A program made the translations under genes and the position numbers. The notes under the pieces are model-generated. The model made no database searches. It saw only the letters and a program-made list of their open reading frames with translations, and was not told the origin of the DNA. This document shows, one piece after another, positions 16,542-25,200 of a DNA stretch of 33,368 nucleotides. Position 1 is the stretch's first letter. Every line of letters begins with the position of its first letter. Source of the DNA: a virus; IMG/VR virus record IMGVR_UViG_3300014501_000882, positions 1 to 33,368 of that record; one strand, written 5' to 3'.

Positions 16542-17891
16542 TCATGACGCGCTCCCCATGCGTTCAGCTTTCACCTGCTCAAACGTGCGGCCATCGCCAT
16601 CGAGCGTGGCCTGCTCGCCGGATAGCGATTGCCAGCGGAGGATCGCAACGTCCACGTACTTTGGATCGAGTTCCATTCCGCAGAAGACGCGCTCGGTCAA
16701 CTCGGCAGCAGCGAGCGTCGTTCCGCTTCCGAGGAACGCGTCGTACACCAACTCGCCGGTTCGAAGGTGATTCAGGATCGGGCGCCGCATCAGCGCGACG
16801 GGCTTTTGCGTTGGATGGTCGAACTTCTCCTCGCCCGAGCCGCCCATGATGAACTTCGGGCTGGGCGAATCCCAGATCGTCGAGTTTTCACCTGGCTTGC
16901 CGAACCACGGCGCGTTTTTCTTTCGGACGTACCAGCAGGGTTCATGCTGGAACCAGTAGTGCGTGCGCGTCAGCACGGTCCGCTGCTTATTCCATATGAT
17001 TTGCTGGTGATGCAGAAAGCCAATGCGCAGCAGGCCGGCGAGCACCTCGGACGTAAACTTCGATGCGTGAAACACGTAGGCGACCTCGAGGCTCGGCACA
17101 AGCGCGAAAGCATCCGACCAGTCGGCCCGCGTGTCGCCCGAGATCGTCGTCTCGGTGTGCCCTTCGGTGCGATGCTTCAGATACGACGGCTCGGCTGGTC
17201 CGCAGCCATTGAGTCCAGCGCGGTCACGCCATTCTGAATCAAGCTCGATGCCGTATGGCGGATCGGTGACCATCAGAAGCGGTTTGCGCTCGCCGAGGAG
17301 CTTGGCGACAGCTTCAGCAGACGTGGCATCGGAGCAAAGCACCCGGTGTTGATGGGGCGGATTGCCGCAAACCCACAGGTCGCCCGGCCGCGTGACTGGC
17401 TCGGCTGGCGGCTCCGAAACCACGTCCTCTTCCGCGCTGGCTTCGTCCGCCGGATACAGATACGCGTTCAATTCTTCCTGGTCGAACCCGGTCAACGCCA
17501 GATCGAAATCGACATCGAGTTCCTGGATGCTCTGGAGTTCCGGCCCGAGCAGATCCAGATTCCACGTCGCCTCGTCGTGGCTGCGGTTATCCATCAACCT
17601 GTACGCCCGCACTTGGCTGGGCGTGAGATCGTGCGCCACGTGAACGGGAACCTCGCCCAGCCCCATTGACTGCGCGGCCAGTAGCCGCACGTGGCCAACC
17701 ACGATCACGCCGTCGGCATCCACCACGATCGGCTGCCGCCACCCGTAGGCTCGAATTGAGGAGGCGACCTTCTCGATCGCGGACGGCGGAATCACCCTGG
17801 CGTTGTTCGGATATGGCTTCACGCGGCCAGTCTTCCGCCACTCGATGGCGAACGTCTGGGTCTCGGGTTTGATCTGTTTGGGGAGCTTCAT
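16542..17891 (-). CDS. ParB-domain DNA methyltransferase (phage-encoded)
   Basis: 449 residues. The N-terminal 110 are a ParB/Srx-like domain (YPNNARVIPPSAIEKVASSI, then VVGHVRLLAAQSMGL and YRLMDNRSHDEA). The methyltransferase part carries TDPPYG at residues 209-214 (catalytic motif IV) and later DAFLGSGTT at 384-392 (SAM-binding motif I). This beta-type order is typical of N6-adenine or N4-cytosine enzymes. It modifies DNA, probably protecting phage DNA from host restriction or marking it for regulation. The start is the Met of MKLPKQIKPE; the longer frame to 17987 runs through a hairpin. Ten bases upstream lies a 12-bp inverted repeat, a likely control element. Confidence 0.88.
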   Translation of the reverse strand: MKLPKQIKPETQTFAIEWRKTGRVKPYPNNARVIPPSAIEKVASSIRAYGWRQPIVVDADGVIVVGHVRLLAAQSMGLGEVPVHVAHDLTPSQVRAYRLMDNRSHDEATWNLDLLGPELQSIQELDVDFDLALTGFDQEELNAYLYPADEASAEEDVVSEPPAEPVTRPGDLWVCGNPPHQHRVLCSDATSAEAVAKLLGERKPLLMVTDPPYGIELDSEWRDRAGLNGCGPAEPSYLKHRTEGHTETTISGDTRADWSDAFALVPSLEVAYVFHASKFTSEVLAGLLRIGFLHHQQIIWNKQRTVLTRTHYWFQHEPCWYVRKKNAPWFGKPGENSTIWDSPSPKFIMGGSGEEKFDHPTQKPVALMRRPILNHLRTGELVYDAFLGSGTTLAAAELTERVFCGMELDPKYVDVAILRWQSLSGEQATLDGDGRTFEQVKAERMGSAS

Positions 17892-17900
17892 CTGATTTGG

Positions 17901-17990
17901 GGGGTGACAACCTGGGATTTCGAGGTTGTCACCCAGGCTGGGTCGAAGAATCAATGGCTTAGGTGCCCGACAACCGGGGGGTGACAACCT
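17901..17990. promoter_or_regulatory. three copies of GGGTGACAACCT forming hairpin/operator before the methyltransferase
   Basis: GGGTGACAACCT occurs near 17902-17913, its exact reverse complement AGGTTGTCACCC at 17923-17934, and a third copy in the first orientation at 17979-17990. The first pair forms a perfect 12-bp inverted repeat with a 9-nt spacer that ends ten bases before the methyltransferase ATG. It can be a dimer-binding operator in DNA or a hairpin in the 5' leader that hides the ribosome binding site. No consensus Shine-Dalgarno is seen. The third copy argues for a DNA-binding protein. Confidence 0.6.
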
Positions 17991-18249
17991 GCTAAAAACT
18001 CACTAACTAGGCAAACTGCGCAGTATTTTGACCCGCGGCCGCGACCTCGCGAGTCAGGTCCCTGAAATGGCCCGTCGCCATGCCGGGGGCTCTACCCGTT
18101 CGCGCCCGGGTGGCCCGTGTCGCGCCGTCTGGCTCCGGGTTGGCCGGTTGGTCCACCGGGTTCCTCGGGCGCGCCTTGGCCGCCCCTGACCGCTGACCAG
18201 CCGACCGCCGCTTTTTGAGTCCTGTGCCCGCATCAGTGTCTCGTGCCTA

Positions 18250-18624
18250 TCAGCTTGTTCGGTGGTCGGTACTGGCCGCTTCGGGCGTGGCCGATCGCGC
18301 CATGCAACCGCTAACGACGCTCAGGAAGATGCCACGCGTTTCCGGTGGCGCAAGGGTCGAATCGGAGCGCCCACCTTGCAGCGGTCGGAGCTTCCAACAG
18401 TGATGCCCGTCTGCGAGCGGTTGCTCGAACGAGTATGCGCTGCCTTGATAGTCTCGCGCCGTGGACGGAAGGGGATCGTCCGGGCGGCGATAGAAGACGA
18501 CTCGGTTGATGTGCCCCTTGTGGCGCACCACTTTCGCAAGCCCACAATCCTCTAAGCGCAGCGCACGTTTGTCGCTGATGAAATCCAGCAGAGCAAGATC
18601 TGATGAGTAGAGCGGAACGGACAT
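18250..18624 (-). CDS. small prophage protein of unknown function
   Basis: 124 residues beginning MSVPLYSSDLALLDFISDKR and containing CGLAKVVRHKGHINRVVFYR and DYQGSAYSFEQPLADGHHCW. AGAGG stands seven bases before the ATG. The first 95 residues look like a folded, strand-rich protein; the last 30 are Ser/Thr/Ala-rich and may be read into non-conserved sequence. It is the first gene after the attachment region on the prophage side and is transcribed toward the methyltransferase. I do not recognise the family. The 260 bp between it and the methyltransferase leader hold no gene I can support. Confidence 0.5.
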   Translation of the reverse strand: MSVPLYSSDLALLDFISDKRALRLEDCGLAKVVRHKGHINRVVFYRRPDDPLPSTARDYQGSAYSFEQPLADGHHCWKLRPLQGGRSDSTLAPPETRGIFLSVVSGCMARSATPEAASTDHRTS

Positions 18625-18734
18625 AGCGATGCCTCTGGCTCGCTCGTTTCCGCTTTATGGTTTCTCTCGAAGGCGCTGGCTGGATTAACTGCTCGGAAGG
18701 TACACGCCTGTTATGCGGATGCGGGAAGGAGTTT

Positions 18735-18911
18735 TTAATCGAGGTATCCCGGCACCTCGCACTTAGCTAATTCAATCTTCTCAGAAACATAGTCGCCGGT
18801 CAATGTCTTTTCGTCGCTGGGCGCCAGCCTGTCGCGAACCCTGCGCCCGACATCTTCAGCAGCTTTCTCAAGCCTCTGCTTTGGGGCGATGGGAGGCGTC
18901 GGGGCAGGTCC
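18735..18911 (-). pseudogene. C-terminal coding fragment without start codon
   Basis: A 58-codon open frame closed upstream by TAG and ending at TAA. It reads PTPPIAPKQRLEKAAEDVGR, then RVRDRLAPSDEKTLTGDYVS and EKIELAKCEVPGYLD. The amphipathic, charged helical pattern looks truly coding, yet no ATG, GTG or usable TTG exists in the frame. It is probably the tail of a gene cut at its 5' side by recombination next to the attachment site. Family unknown. Confidence 0.3.
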
Positions 18912-18921
18912 CTATATGGGA

Positions 18922-18936
18922 GAGACAAGTTGTCTC
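18922..18936. promoter_or_regulatory. 15-bp palindrome GAGACAAGTTGTCTC
   Basis: A perfect palindrome around a central G, typical in size of a repressor or excisionase dimer site. It lies just upstream of the coding fragment and left of the decamer repeats. The protein that binds it is unknown. Confidence 0.4.
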
Positions 18937-18958
18937 CCCAACGGCGAACGTCATCGAA

Positions 18959-19052
18959 ATGGCTACCACGGCCACCATGGATACCAAGCGATTCAGAATT
19001 CAACGGTTCGTGAGAAGACGATGGCTACCACGGGAGTGGTGCCAGTGGTGCC
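18959..19052. repeat. direct repeats near the attachment core
   Basis: ATGGCTACCACGG occurs at 18959-18971 and 19021-19033, 62 bp apart, and AGTGGTGCC is present twice in tandem at 19035-19052. They stand immediately left of the decamer pair and could be further recombinase or excisionase sites. Confidence 0.5.
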
Positions 19053-19089
19053 AGCAGACGAGGAGCAGCTATTCGAGTGAAAACCGAGT

Positions 19090-19360
19090 TTGGACTCCAT
19101 TTGGACTCCAGTGATGCTTGTTTTGGGCGGGAATTCCCCGTAAGTCTATGACGGTAGTGGTGGCCAGGGACGGAATCGAACCGCCGACGCCAGCCTTTTC
19201 AGGGCTGTCGGATCAATCACTTACAAAGCACTCTCTCGCGGTTTCATGGAGTTACGGGCGTTTGATTTGGACTCCATTTGGACGCCAGACGCCATCTCTA
19301 TCGAGGTTGGACTCCACTCGGACTCCACTTTTCGAGGGGTGTTGGACTCCACCAGACTCC
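19090..19360. repeat. paired TTGGACTCCA decamers flanking the tRNA core (integrase arm-type sites)
   Basis: Exact copies at 19090-19099, 19101-19110, 19267-19276, 19307-19316 and 19342-19351. One-mismatch copies lie at 19278-19287 and 19318-19327, and a weaker partner near 19353. In each pair the second copy starts exactly 11 bp after the first, one helical turn, on the same face of the DNA. One pair lies left and three pairs right of the tRNA-Phe fragment, all in the same orientation. This is the arrangement of arm-type sites bound by the N-terminal domain of tyrosine integrases around a crossover core. Confidence 0.65.
19158..19207 (-). other. 3' half of tRNA-Phe(GAA): attachment-site core
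   Basis: On the minus strand the segment folds as an anticodon arm (stem CAGCC/GGCTG, loop CTGAAAA with anticodon GAA), a 5-nt variable loop, a T arm (GGCGG-TTCGATT-CCGTC, one G-U pair), the 3' acceptor strand CCTGGCC, discriminator A and encoded CCA. No D arm or 5' acceptor strand (GGCCAGG) follows upstream, so this is not a working gene. Such 3' fragments are the usual trace of integration into a tRNA gene. By orientation, an intact tRNA-Phe should lie to the right, beyond the window, if the element carrying the defence genes integrated there. Confidence 0.8.
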
Positions 19361-19561
19361 GCTCTCGCCGCCCGGCTCGGTTGCCGTGGTGCCACACGTG
19401 CTTCGTGTGCGCGCGGTTGAGAACGCTTCACAAAATGCCGCCCTTCGCGAGACAAATGTGGGTCCTTATATAAGGAGATCGGCCCCGACGGCTACCCGTG
19501 GCTCCCCCCACGGACCGAGCAGATTCAGTTGGTCCTCGGCCAGACGCTGGCGCGGATCGCT

Positions 19562-22264
19562 TTACCATGCTTCCGACAACCTCTCAAGGACATCCTTTCT
19601 CGCCAAAACGCGGGAGCATAGCTCCCATCGATCCTTGTTGGGGTCGATTGTTTCCTTGTATCGGAGTTCGAACACGTCCCGGGCTTTCTGGCGCAGATGG
19701 ATGAACTGGTCCATCATCGTCTCCAGCCTCTCCACACTTTCGATCCACTCATCTTCGATGGTATCGGGCAGGCCCCCAAAGATGTCGAACTTGTCCTTCA
19801 GCCGGCGTGAAATCACCTGGTAGACCTGTTCGTCCTGGGTATCGTGATAAACGAGATTCAGCATGTCCACGGTCCGGCGAGCCTGACCAAAGCGCTTGAT
19901 ACGTCCCAGTCGCTGCTCCAGCCGAGAAGGATTCCAGGGCAGATCCACGTTGATGAGCGTGCCGAGCGTTTGTAAGTTGAGACCTTCGCACGCGGCATCG
20001 GTGGCGATCACCAGACGAATCTCCCGATGCTTAACGGCCTTCTTGATGCTCTCGCGCTCCACTGAGGCGAAGGAATCACCTCTGAATATTCCGCTCTTGC
20101 CCGCACCAGCATAAACCGCAATCGGTTCGCCAGTCAGAATACCGGCCAACTCAGAGGCGATCCAACGCACCGTGTCATAGTACTGACTGAAAACGATGCA
20201 GCCGTGCTCCAGCCAAGTCTTGCCTTCCGTGCGGTGTTCCATCAGGAAGTACTTGACCGCCGCCAACTTCGGATCGCGCGCTTCCGGCCGCGACAACTCT
20301 TCTATGATGGTCCGCAGGCTGGTAATTTCCACCGACGTCAGGTCCGCTACGACTTCCGCGAGAACCCGCGCGTCCTCTTCCTCTTCGGGAACGTCGCCAT
20401 GTAGAAGCTTATCGGCGGTGGAGCGACCGGATGCAAAGCTGGAACAAATCCGTTGGAGCAGAAGCGTTCTCATGAAGCCGGCCCCCTGTTTGCGCTTTTG
20501 CAACGCGTCTGTGAAATCTTCCGCCGCTTGATAGGCCAGATCAAAGGGGTGGTTGGTGCGTAACCCCAATCCGTCAAACCCGACTCCGGGATATGTCGCG
20601 CCGGAGTTTGGGTCAGGGTGGACCGCTACCGCTGTGGGTTCCAGCAGACCTGCTTCTTCGAGCGTCTTGCGGTGCCGCAATACGGTATGCCGGAGAATGG
20701 GGTTGTGTTCTCGGTAGAAACCAGGGGTCAGCGTCCCCAGCAAGACTTGCCGCTCGAAGTACCCAAGCGAACCGAAACCCTTGTCCGTGAAGAATGAATT
20801 GTCGGAAACGCCGAGTTGAAGGCGTAAGCTGGCGAAGTTGGGATTCTCGTCTCCCGGAGGCAGAGGATTGCGCAGCCACTCCCAGGACGCGCGCTCGTCG
20901 GAGGGAATTTCGTCGCCGCGCACAACGGGGAGGGCGCGCCGCCAGTCAGTCCAATTGCTGAGTGCCGGGCGGCCCAAGACGAAATCGATTCCGGAATTCA
21001 AAATACTCATTAGGTCCCAAACCTCGGAAACCTGGGTTTGAATCGGCGTCGCGGTGCCCAGCAGGATGTGTTTGGTGCGCGGACCTATGCGGAGCATGAA
21101 GTCCAACAGGTTATTGGGCTCGTCCTTTCGCTCTCCCAAACCGCCGCGCCGACGGGCCTTGTGGGCTTCATCCAACACCACCGTTCCGTACCTGCGATCC
21201 AGAAGGTGTTGGCGCTCCTCGGAGTCGTGGAAGATCAGCCCCGTCGAGACGATCGCGATCCGGAAGGGACATCGAACGATGTCCTCGGGACCGCGAGTCT
21301 TGATGATGTGTTCATTCTGGTCCTGCCAGACCTTCTTGTTCGAAATCCAAACCGCGCTGGGGACTCCGAGCCTGTCTTTGAGTTCCACCTGCCATTGAAA
21401 GGTAAGAGTGGACGGGCAGAGAATGAGCACGGGACCGTCATCCAGCAGAGCGGCGAGCATGGCGCTGGCCGCTAGGGACAGGGTCTTGCCAACGCCCACC
21501 TCATCTGCCAGTAGCAGCCGCGCTCTTCCATAGGTCTGCCGATGCTTCAAAAAAATGGTGACGAAAGAACGCTGCCATGGCTGGAGCTCTTCGCCGCCCC
21601 GATAGATCGGACTTTCAGCTAGGGCCGCGGCCGCCAGTTCGGTCTGATCCACTTCTCGGAATGCGAGTTCCACCCGATCGGCGACGCGCTTGATTTCTTC
21701 GATGATGGCATCGGGCAGCGGGAATGAGTCCTTCCAAAGCGCCTCGAACTCTTCCTCGACCCACTTCACGCCCTCTGGCGAGGTGTCCTCCCAGAGAATC
21801 TCGTAGTTTGCCGCGAAGGCGCTTTTTGTTTCGTTTATTGAACCAAGGAAACAGGTCTTGGCGCCGTCCGCGCCCTCAATTACGCCCGCCTTTCCGTGGA
21901 CAAATACCTGGTCCTTGGCGACCACGCGGATCTGGACCCGGCCACTGCTCAGCAGTTCATAGAGCCGCCGATACCGGTCGCGATAAAGCAGCGCTTCGAC
22001 TTCTGCAGGTGCCTGGTTCCAGCGTTCCTTGAGGGCAGTCTCGCGGACGTGCTTCGAAACGGTGACATCCGCTGCGTCCAGTTCGCTGTTGCAAACGATC
22101 CGGACATCCGCGATGCTGGCAATCTCCTCGCCGACCAGTTCAAAGATCGAGCTGCGGAAATAGCCGGCGATTCGAATATAGGACTTTGCCCCTTTGAGCC
22201 GTTTGGCGAGAAAGGCGTGATCGAGCCGCCTCCGGCGAGAGGAGAAACGGTTGATGTCGGCCAT
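19562..22264 (-). CDS. PLD-SNF2 helicase of the DUF499/DUF1156 defence system
   Basis: 900 residues. An N-terminal phospholipase D-like domain (about 15-190) shows one HxKx4E motif (H-G-K-A-G-V-I-E, residues 123-130), followed by CFLGSINETKSAF. A SNF2-type helicase follows: LLLADEVGVGKT (Lys260), DEAH at 365-368, LLGTATP near 404, then the second RecA half with ATDAACEGLNLQ and PSRLEQRLGRIKRFGQ (about 780-793). It probably translocates on DNA and recognises or cuts invading DNA. The start at 22264 was chosen for AAGGAG seven bases upstream, seven codons inside the longest frame. It is the last gene of the defence operon, 17 bases after the DUF1156 stop. One PLD motif implies dimerisation if the domain is catalytic. 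Confidence 0.9.
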   Translation of the reverse strand: MADINRFSSRRRRLDHAFLAKRLKGAKSYIRIAGYFRSSIFELVGEEIASIADVRIVCNSELDAADVTVSKHVRETALKERWNQAPAEVEALLYRDRYRRLYELLSSGRVQIRVVAKDQVFVHGKAGVIEGADGAKTCFLGSINETKSAFAANYEILWEDTSPEGVKWVEEEFEALWKDSFPLPDAIIEEIKRVADRVELAFREVDQTELAAAALAESPIYRGGEELQPWQRSFVTIFLKHRQTYGRARLLLADEVGVGKTLSLAASAMLAALLDDGPVLILCPSTLTFQWQVELKDRLGVPSAVWISNKKVWQDQNEHIIKTRGPEDIVRCPFRIAIVSTGLIFHDSEERQHLLDRRYGTVVLDEAHKARRRGGLGERKDEPNNLLDFMLRIGPRTKHILLGTATPIQTQVSEVWDLMSILNSGIDFVLGRPALSNWTDWRRALPVVRGDEIPSDERASWEWLRNPLPPGDENPNFASLRLQLGVSDNSFFTDKGFGSLGYFERQVLLGTLTPGFYREHNPILRHTVLRHRKTLEEAGLLEPTAVAVHPDPNSGATYPGVGFDGLGLRTNHPFDLAYQAAEDFTDALQKRKQGAGFMRTLLLQRICSSFASGRSTADKLLHGDVPEEEEDARVLAEVVADLTSVEITSLRTIIEELSRPEARDPKLAAVKYFLMEHRTEGKTWLEHGCIVFSQYYDTVRWIASELAGILTGEPIAVYAGAGKSGIFRGDSFASVERESIKKAVKHREIRLVIATDAACEGLNLQTLGTLINVDLPWNPSRLEQRLGRIKRFGQARRTVDMLNLVYHDTQDEQVYQVISRRLKDKFDIFGGLPDTIEDEWIESVERLETMMDQFIHLRQKARDVFELRYKETIDPNKDRWELCSRVLARKDVLERLSEAW

Positions 22265-22281
22265 GCATGATCTCCTTGATC

Positions 22282-25200
22282 TCAACCCAGCCGTTGGTTC
22301 TTCACTAGGTCCCGCAGAACGCGCGCGGAACTGGCTTCTTCGGGGCGAAGCGTTTCCAGCTTTTTCGCCAGATAGTCCGCAAGCCCTACAACAAGGTCGC
22401 GCTGATTCTGGTTGGAATAATAGTCCGTTACATTGAACGTGAGGTGGGCGAGCACATCTCCACCGTCCACATCTTTTACCAGCTCCATAAGTGCGTAGAG
22501 AGTGGCACGAAGGACGGATTGATGAAGCTCAGAGCCTTCTGCCATTTCGCTCTTGCCAAATTCAGCCGCGCTTTTGAGCCGCGCTTGGTTGGCCTTTTCG
22601 CTGGCCATGAGGGCGCGGAAGTTCCGCACCTTGAACGCCTTCGCAAAGTTCTGGTAGTTGTCGAGAGTTTTGAATCCCTTTGCCTCCAAGTCGAGGAGCT
22701 TTAGGTAAAACCGCTCGGCCCCAGTGAGCCGATCCCAATGTGCGCTGGGGATGCCTCCCGGCACGAGGCATTGGTTTGCGGTGTCAACGGCGAAAGCGAT
22801 CAGGGTATCTACAAAAGTGACTTCACCTTTGACTCTCGGCCGTATTGCCTCAAGGGTCATATCACGGCCGTCAATCGTTGCGTAGCGGGTGAGGACCCGC
22901 AACGCCGCGGCGTAACCTGCCATTTGGACGTCGGCATCCTCGAAGACGTTCTCATCCCGGTACAGCCCCTTAGCATCCTGGTTGAGGCCGGTTAGGGAAT
23001 GGACCTGCTCTCTTACTTCTTCCTGGATTTCCCAGGCGAGGTCATCGCGCGTGGTCTTGAGCGATCCCGCCCGTTTTCGGAGAACCAGCAGAACCGTGCC
23101 TTTCACGTTATTACCCTGACGCAAGGCGCTCTCGGTCTCTGTGACCACATACCAGGCAGCGGTGACTCGCAGACCAGAGGCCCACACGATGTTTGCCATG
23201 TCGGCCCAAATGCTCCCAGACTGGTGGGTAAACATGATGACTTGAATACCGTTGGCCGGCATGCATTCTGCCATTCGCTTGTAGGCAGCGACCATGCCAC
23301 GACGGAAGTCCTCGTCCTCACCCTTAATTGCTAGTGAACGGCGGCTGTCCCAGATCCAATTCGCGAACTCGGGCGGCGGGTTCTTGCGCAGCCAACCAAT
23401 AAAGAACTCCAGAATCTCCTCGTACTTCACTGCGTCGCCATAAGGCGGGTCGGTTACGAAGATGTCTGACACTTCCGCCAGGGCGCTCGCCGGGTGGCTA
23501 CCGATCGTGAGCGATAGCCCTGGGTGGAGCGGATAAGACTTCAATCGGAGATTGACAAGATCAAGGGCAAAGCGAGATCCGCGAACACCGTAATTAAATA
23601 ATGTATTCAGCGCTTGATTGTCGAAGGTCCCTTTCACCCCACCTGTCCTGTTGTCCCCGTCACCTAGGCTCCAACGAGTGAGGCGCGAACTGGAGTTCAG
23701 CACTTGTGCCAAGCTCAATTTCAGTGGCGCACCAGCGTACCTATTAACAAGCCCGGCCACCAACAACTGCCGCGCGCTGAACAAGTGATGCCAGTAGGTC
23801 CATCCTCTCGTCCGGATTGGTTCATCGGTCTTGTCACCTGGCTCGATGCGCATGTCCGGCAGCCAGCCCTTGACCTGCCAGTCGGCGAGGTTGTCGGCAA
23901 TGAAATCATCTACTACTTTTTCCCGCTTCAGATCATCATCGGTTATCGAGCGGAACTCATAATCGTCGGTCTTGCGGTTCGCCTTGGGCCGCATCCACTG
24001 GATGCAGTACAACCGCTCTTGGAACAGATCGTCAGGCCGGGGCTTGAAGTCTTGTTTTTCCCACTGCCGCAAGTGATTGCCTGTTTCGCCGTCATCTTTT
24101 CGATAGTCGCCGCGCAGCGTCGAAATCTTGGTTCGATATTCCGTGCCATTTACTGTGTGGACGAGATACGGATCCTGGCCACGGCCATCCGTCCTTACAG
24201 TGCCCTGAGCGGCGGCCGCCAGTTCCGTTTCCGTCACCCCGGATCGGACGACGATCTCGTAGCGCTTGTGTAGGGCATCCGGAACCAATTCAACAATAGT
24301 GCGGTATCCCTTGCTCACCATCCGGGTCGGCAGGAGAGGAACCAGCCAGCCGCCACTCTGCTGGCAGCGCGCTTCCACACAATAAAGGAATACCTTGGCC
24401 CGCCAGCCCTCGCCGTCGACCTCCACTCCAAGTTGGTCGATTTCAGCATGTACTCGCCGCAGAAGGTCATCCTGCTCGCCCTTGAGCGTGTCGTGGCTCT
24501 CCTTGGTTGTTCCTACAATGTTGAGGGCACCCCACGTGAGCATGCAGGCCACGGGGCTGAGGTCTGAGGCATAGACGTCGCAACCGAGCCGCGCTGCCTC
24601 GAACGGGATCTGGCCGGAGCCGCAGAACGTGTCTGCAACGCGAGGACGGTGACCGTAGCGCATGAAGCCAAGCTGCTCGACGAGTTGTGGAAACGACTGA
24701 GCCTGAGTGCCTAGATGGGCATTGACTGCTTCCCAGATATGATCATGGACAGAGTCCATGACCTCCTCAGGACGTTGTGCCTGATCTACACGCTCCCGGT
24801 ACGGTGCTTTCGGGAGCATCTGCGCCTCTAGGCGGCGACGCTCCAGTTCTGGAAGGTCCTCGCGCCACGCGACACGCACGCCATCGTAAATAGGCTGGGA
24901 CCAATCCACCGGTCCAATAGCTGGCAATATTCCCTCAGGCTCCGAGGTGAAGTAAGCGGCGACGTCCGCAATGGAGAGGGTTCCGAGAATTTCCTTCGGT
25001 TTCGGTCGTCGCTTCCAGCGGATGACGAACGACTCGTCATCCATCGCCATCAACTTCTCGAAGATCTCCAAATCACGCGCCCTATCCTGGGTCGCCGGCA
25101 TTAGACTGCCGAGGATACAAGCCTTGGCTAGGATGAGCGGCTTCCGGCCTTTCCAGTAGCTCCCAAGTGCGGTGAGGGTCTTACCCTGCACAGCCATCTG

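Larger units (their letters stand above)
18625..19561. other. gene-poor attachment region between prophage and defence island
   Basis: No intact gene is supported across these 937 bp. The stretch contains, left to right: a C-terminal coding fragment on the minus strand, a 15-bp palindrome, a 13-bp direct repeat plus a 9-bp tandem, a pair of TTGGACTCCA decamers, the 3' half of tRNA-Phe, three more decamer pairs, and about 200 bp (19361-19561) in which I see nothing specific before the helicase stop. Repeat type and tRNA fragment together mark a recombination site. Confidence 0.6.

Noticed and set aside
18014-18236. Minus-strand frame of about 70 codons (VDQPANPEPDGATRATRA) between two prophage genes
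   Set aside because: No start codon follows the upstream stop and the sequence is low-complexity, so it cannot be supported as a gene.
19118-19420. 100-codon frame containing VVARDGIEPPTPAFSGL
   Set aside because: This well-known spurious peptide is a translation of the tRNA-Phe 3' half and repeats; it is an attachment-site artefact.
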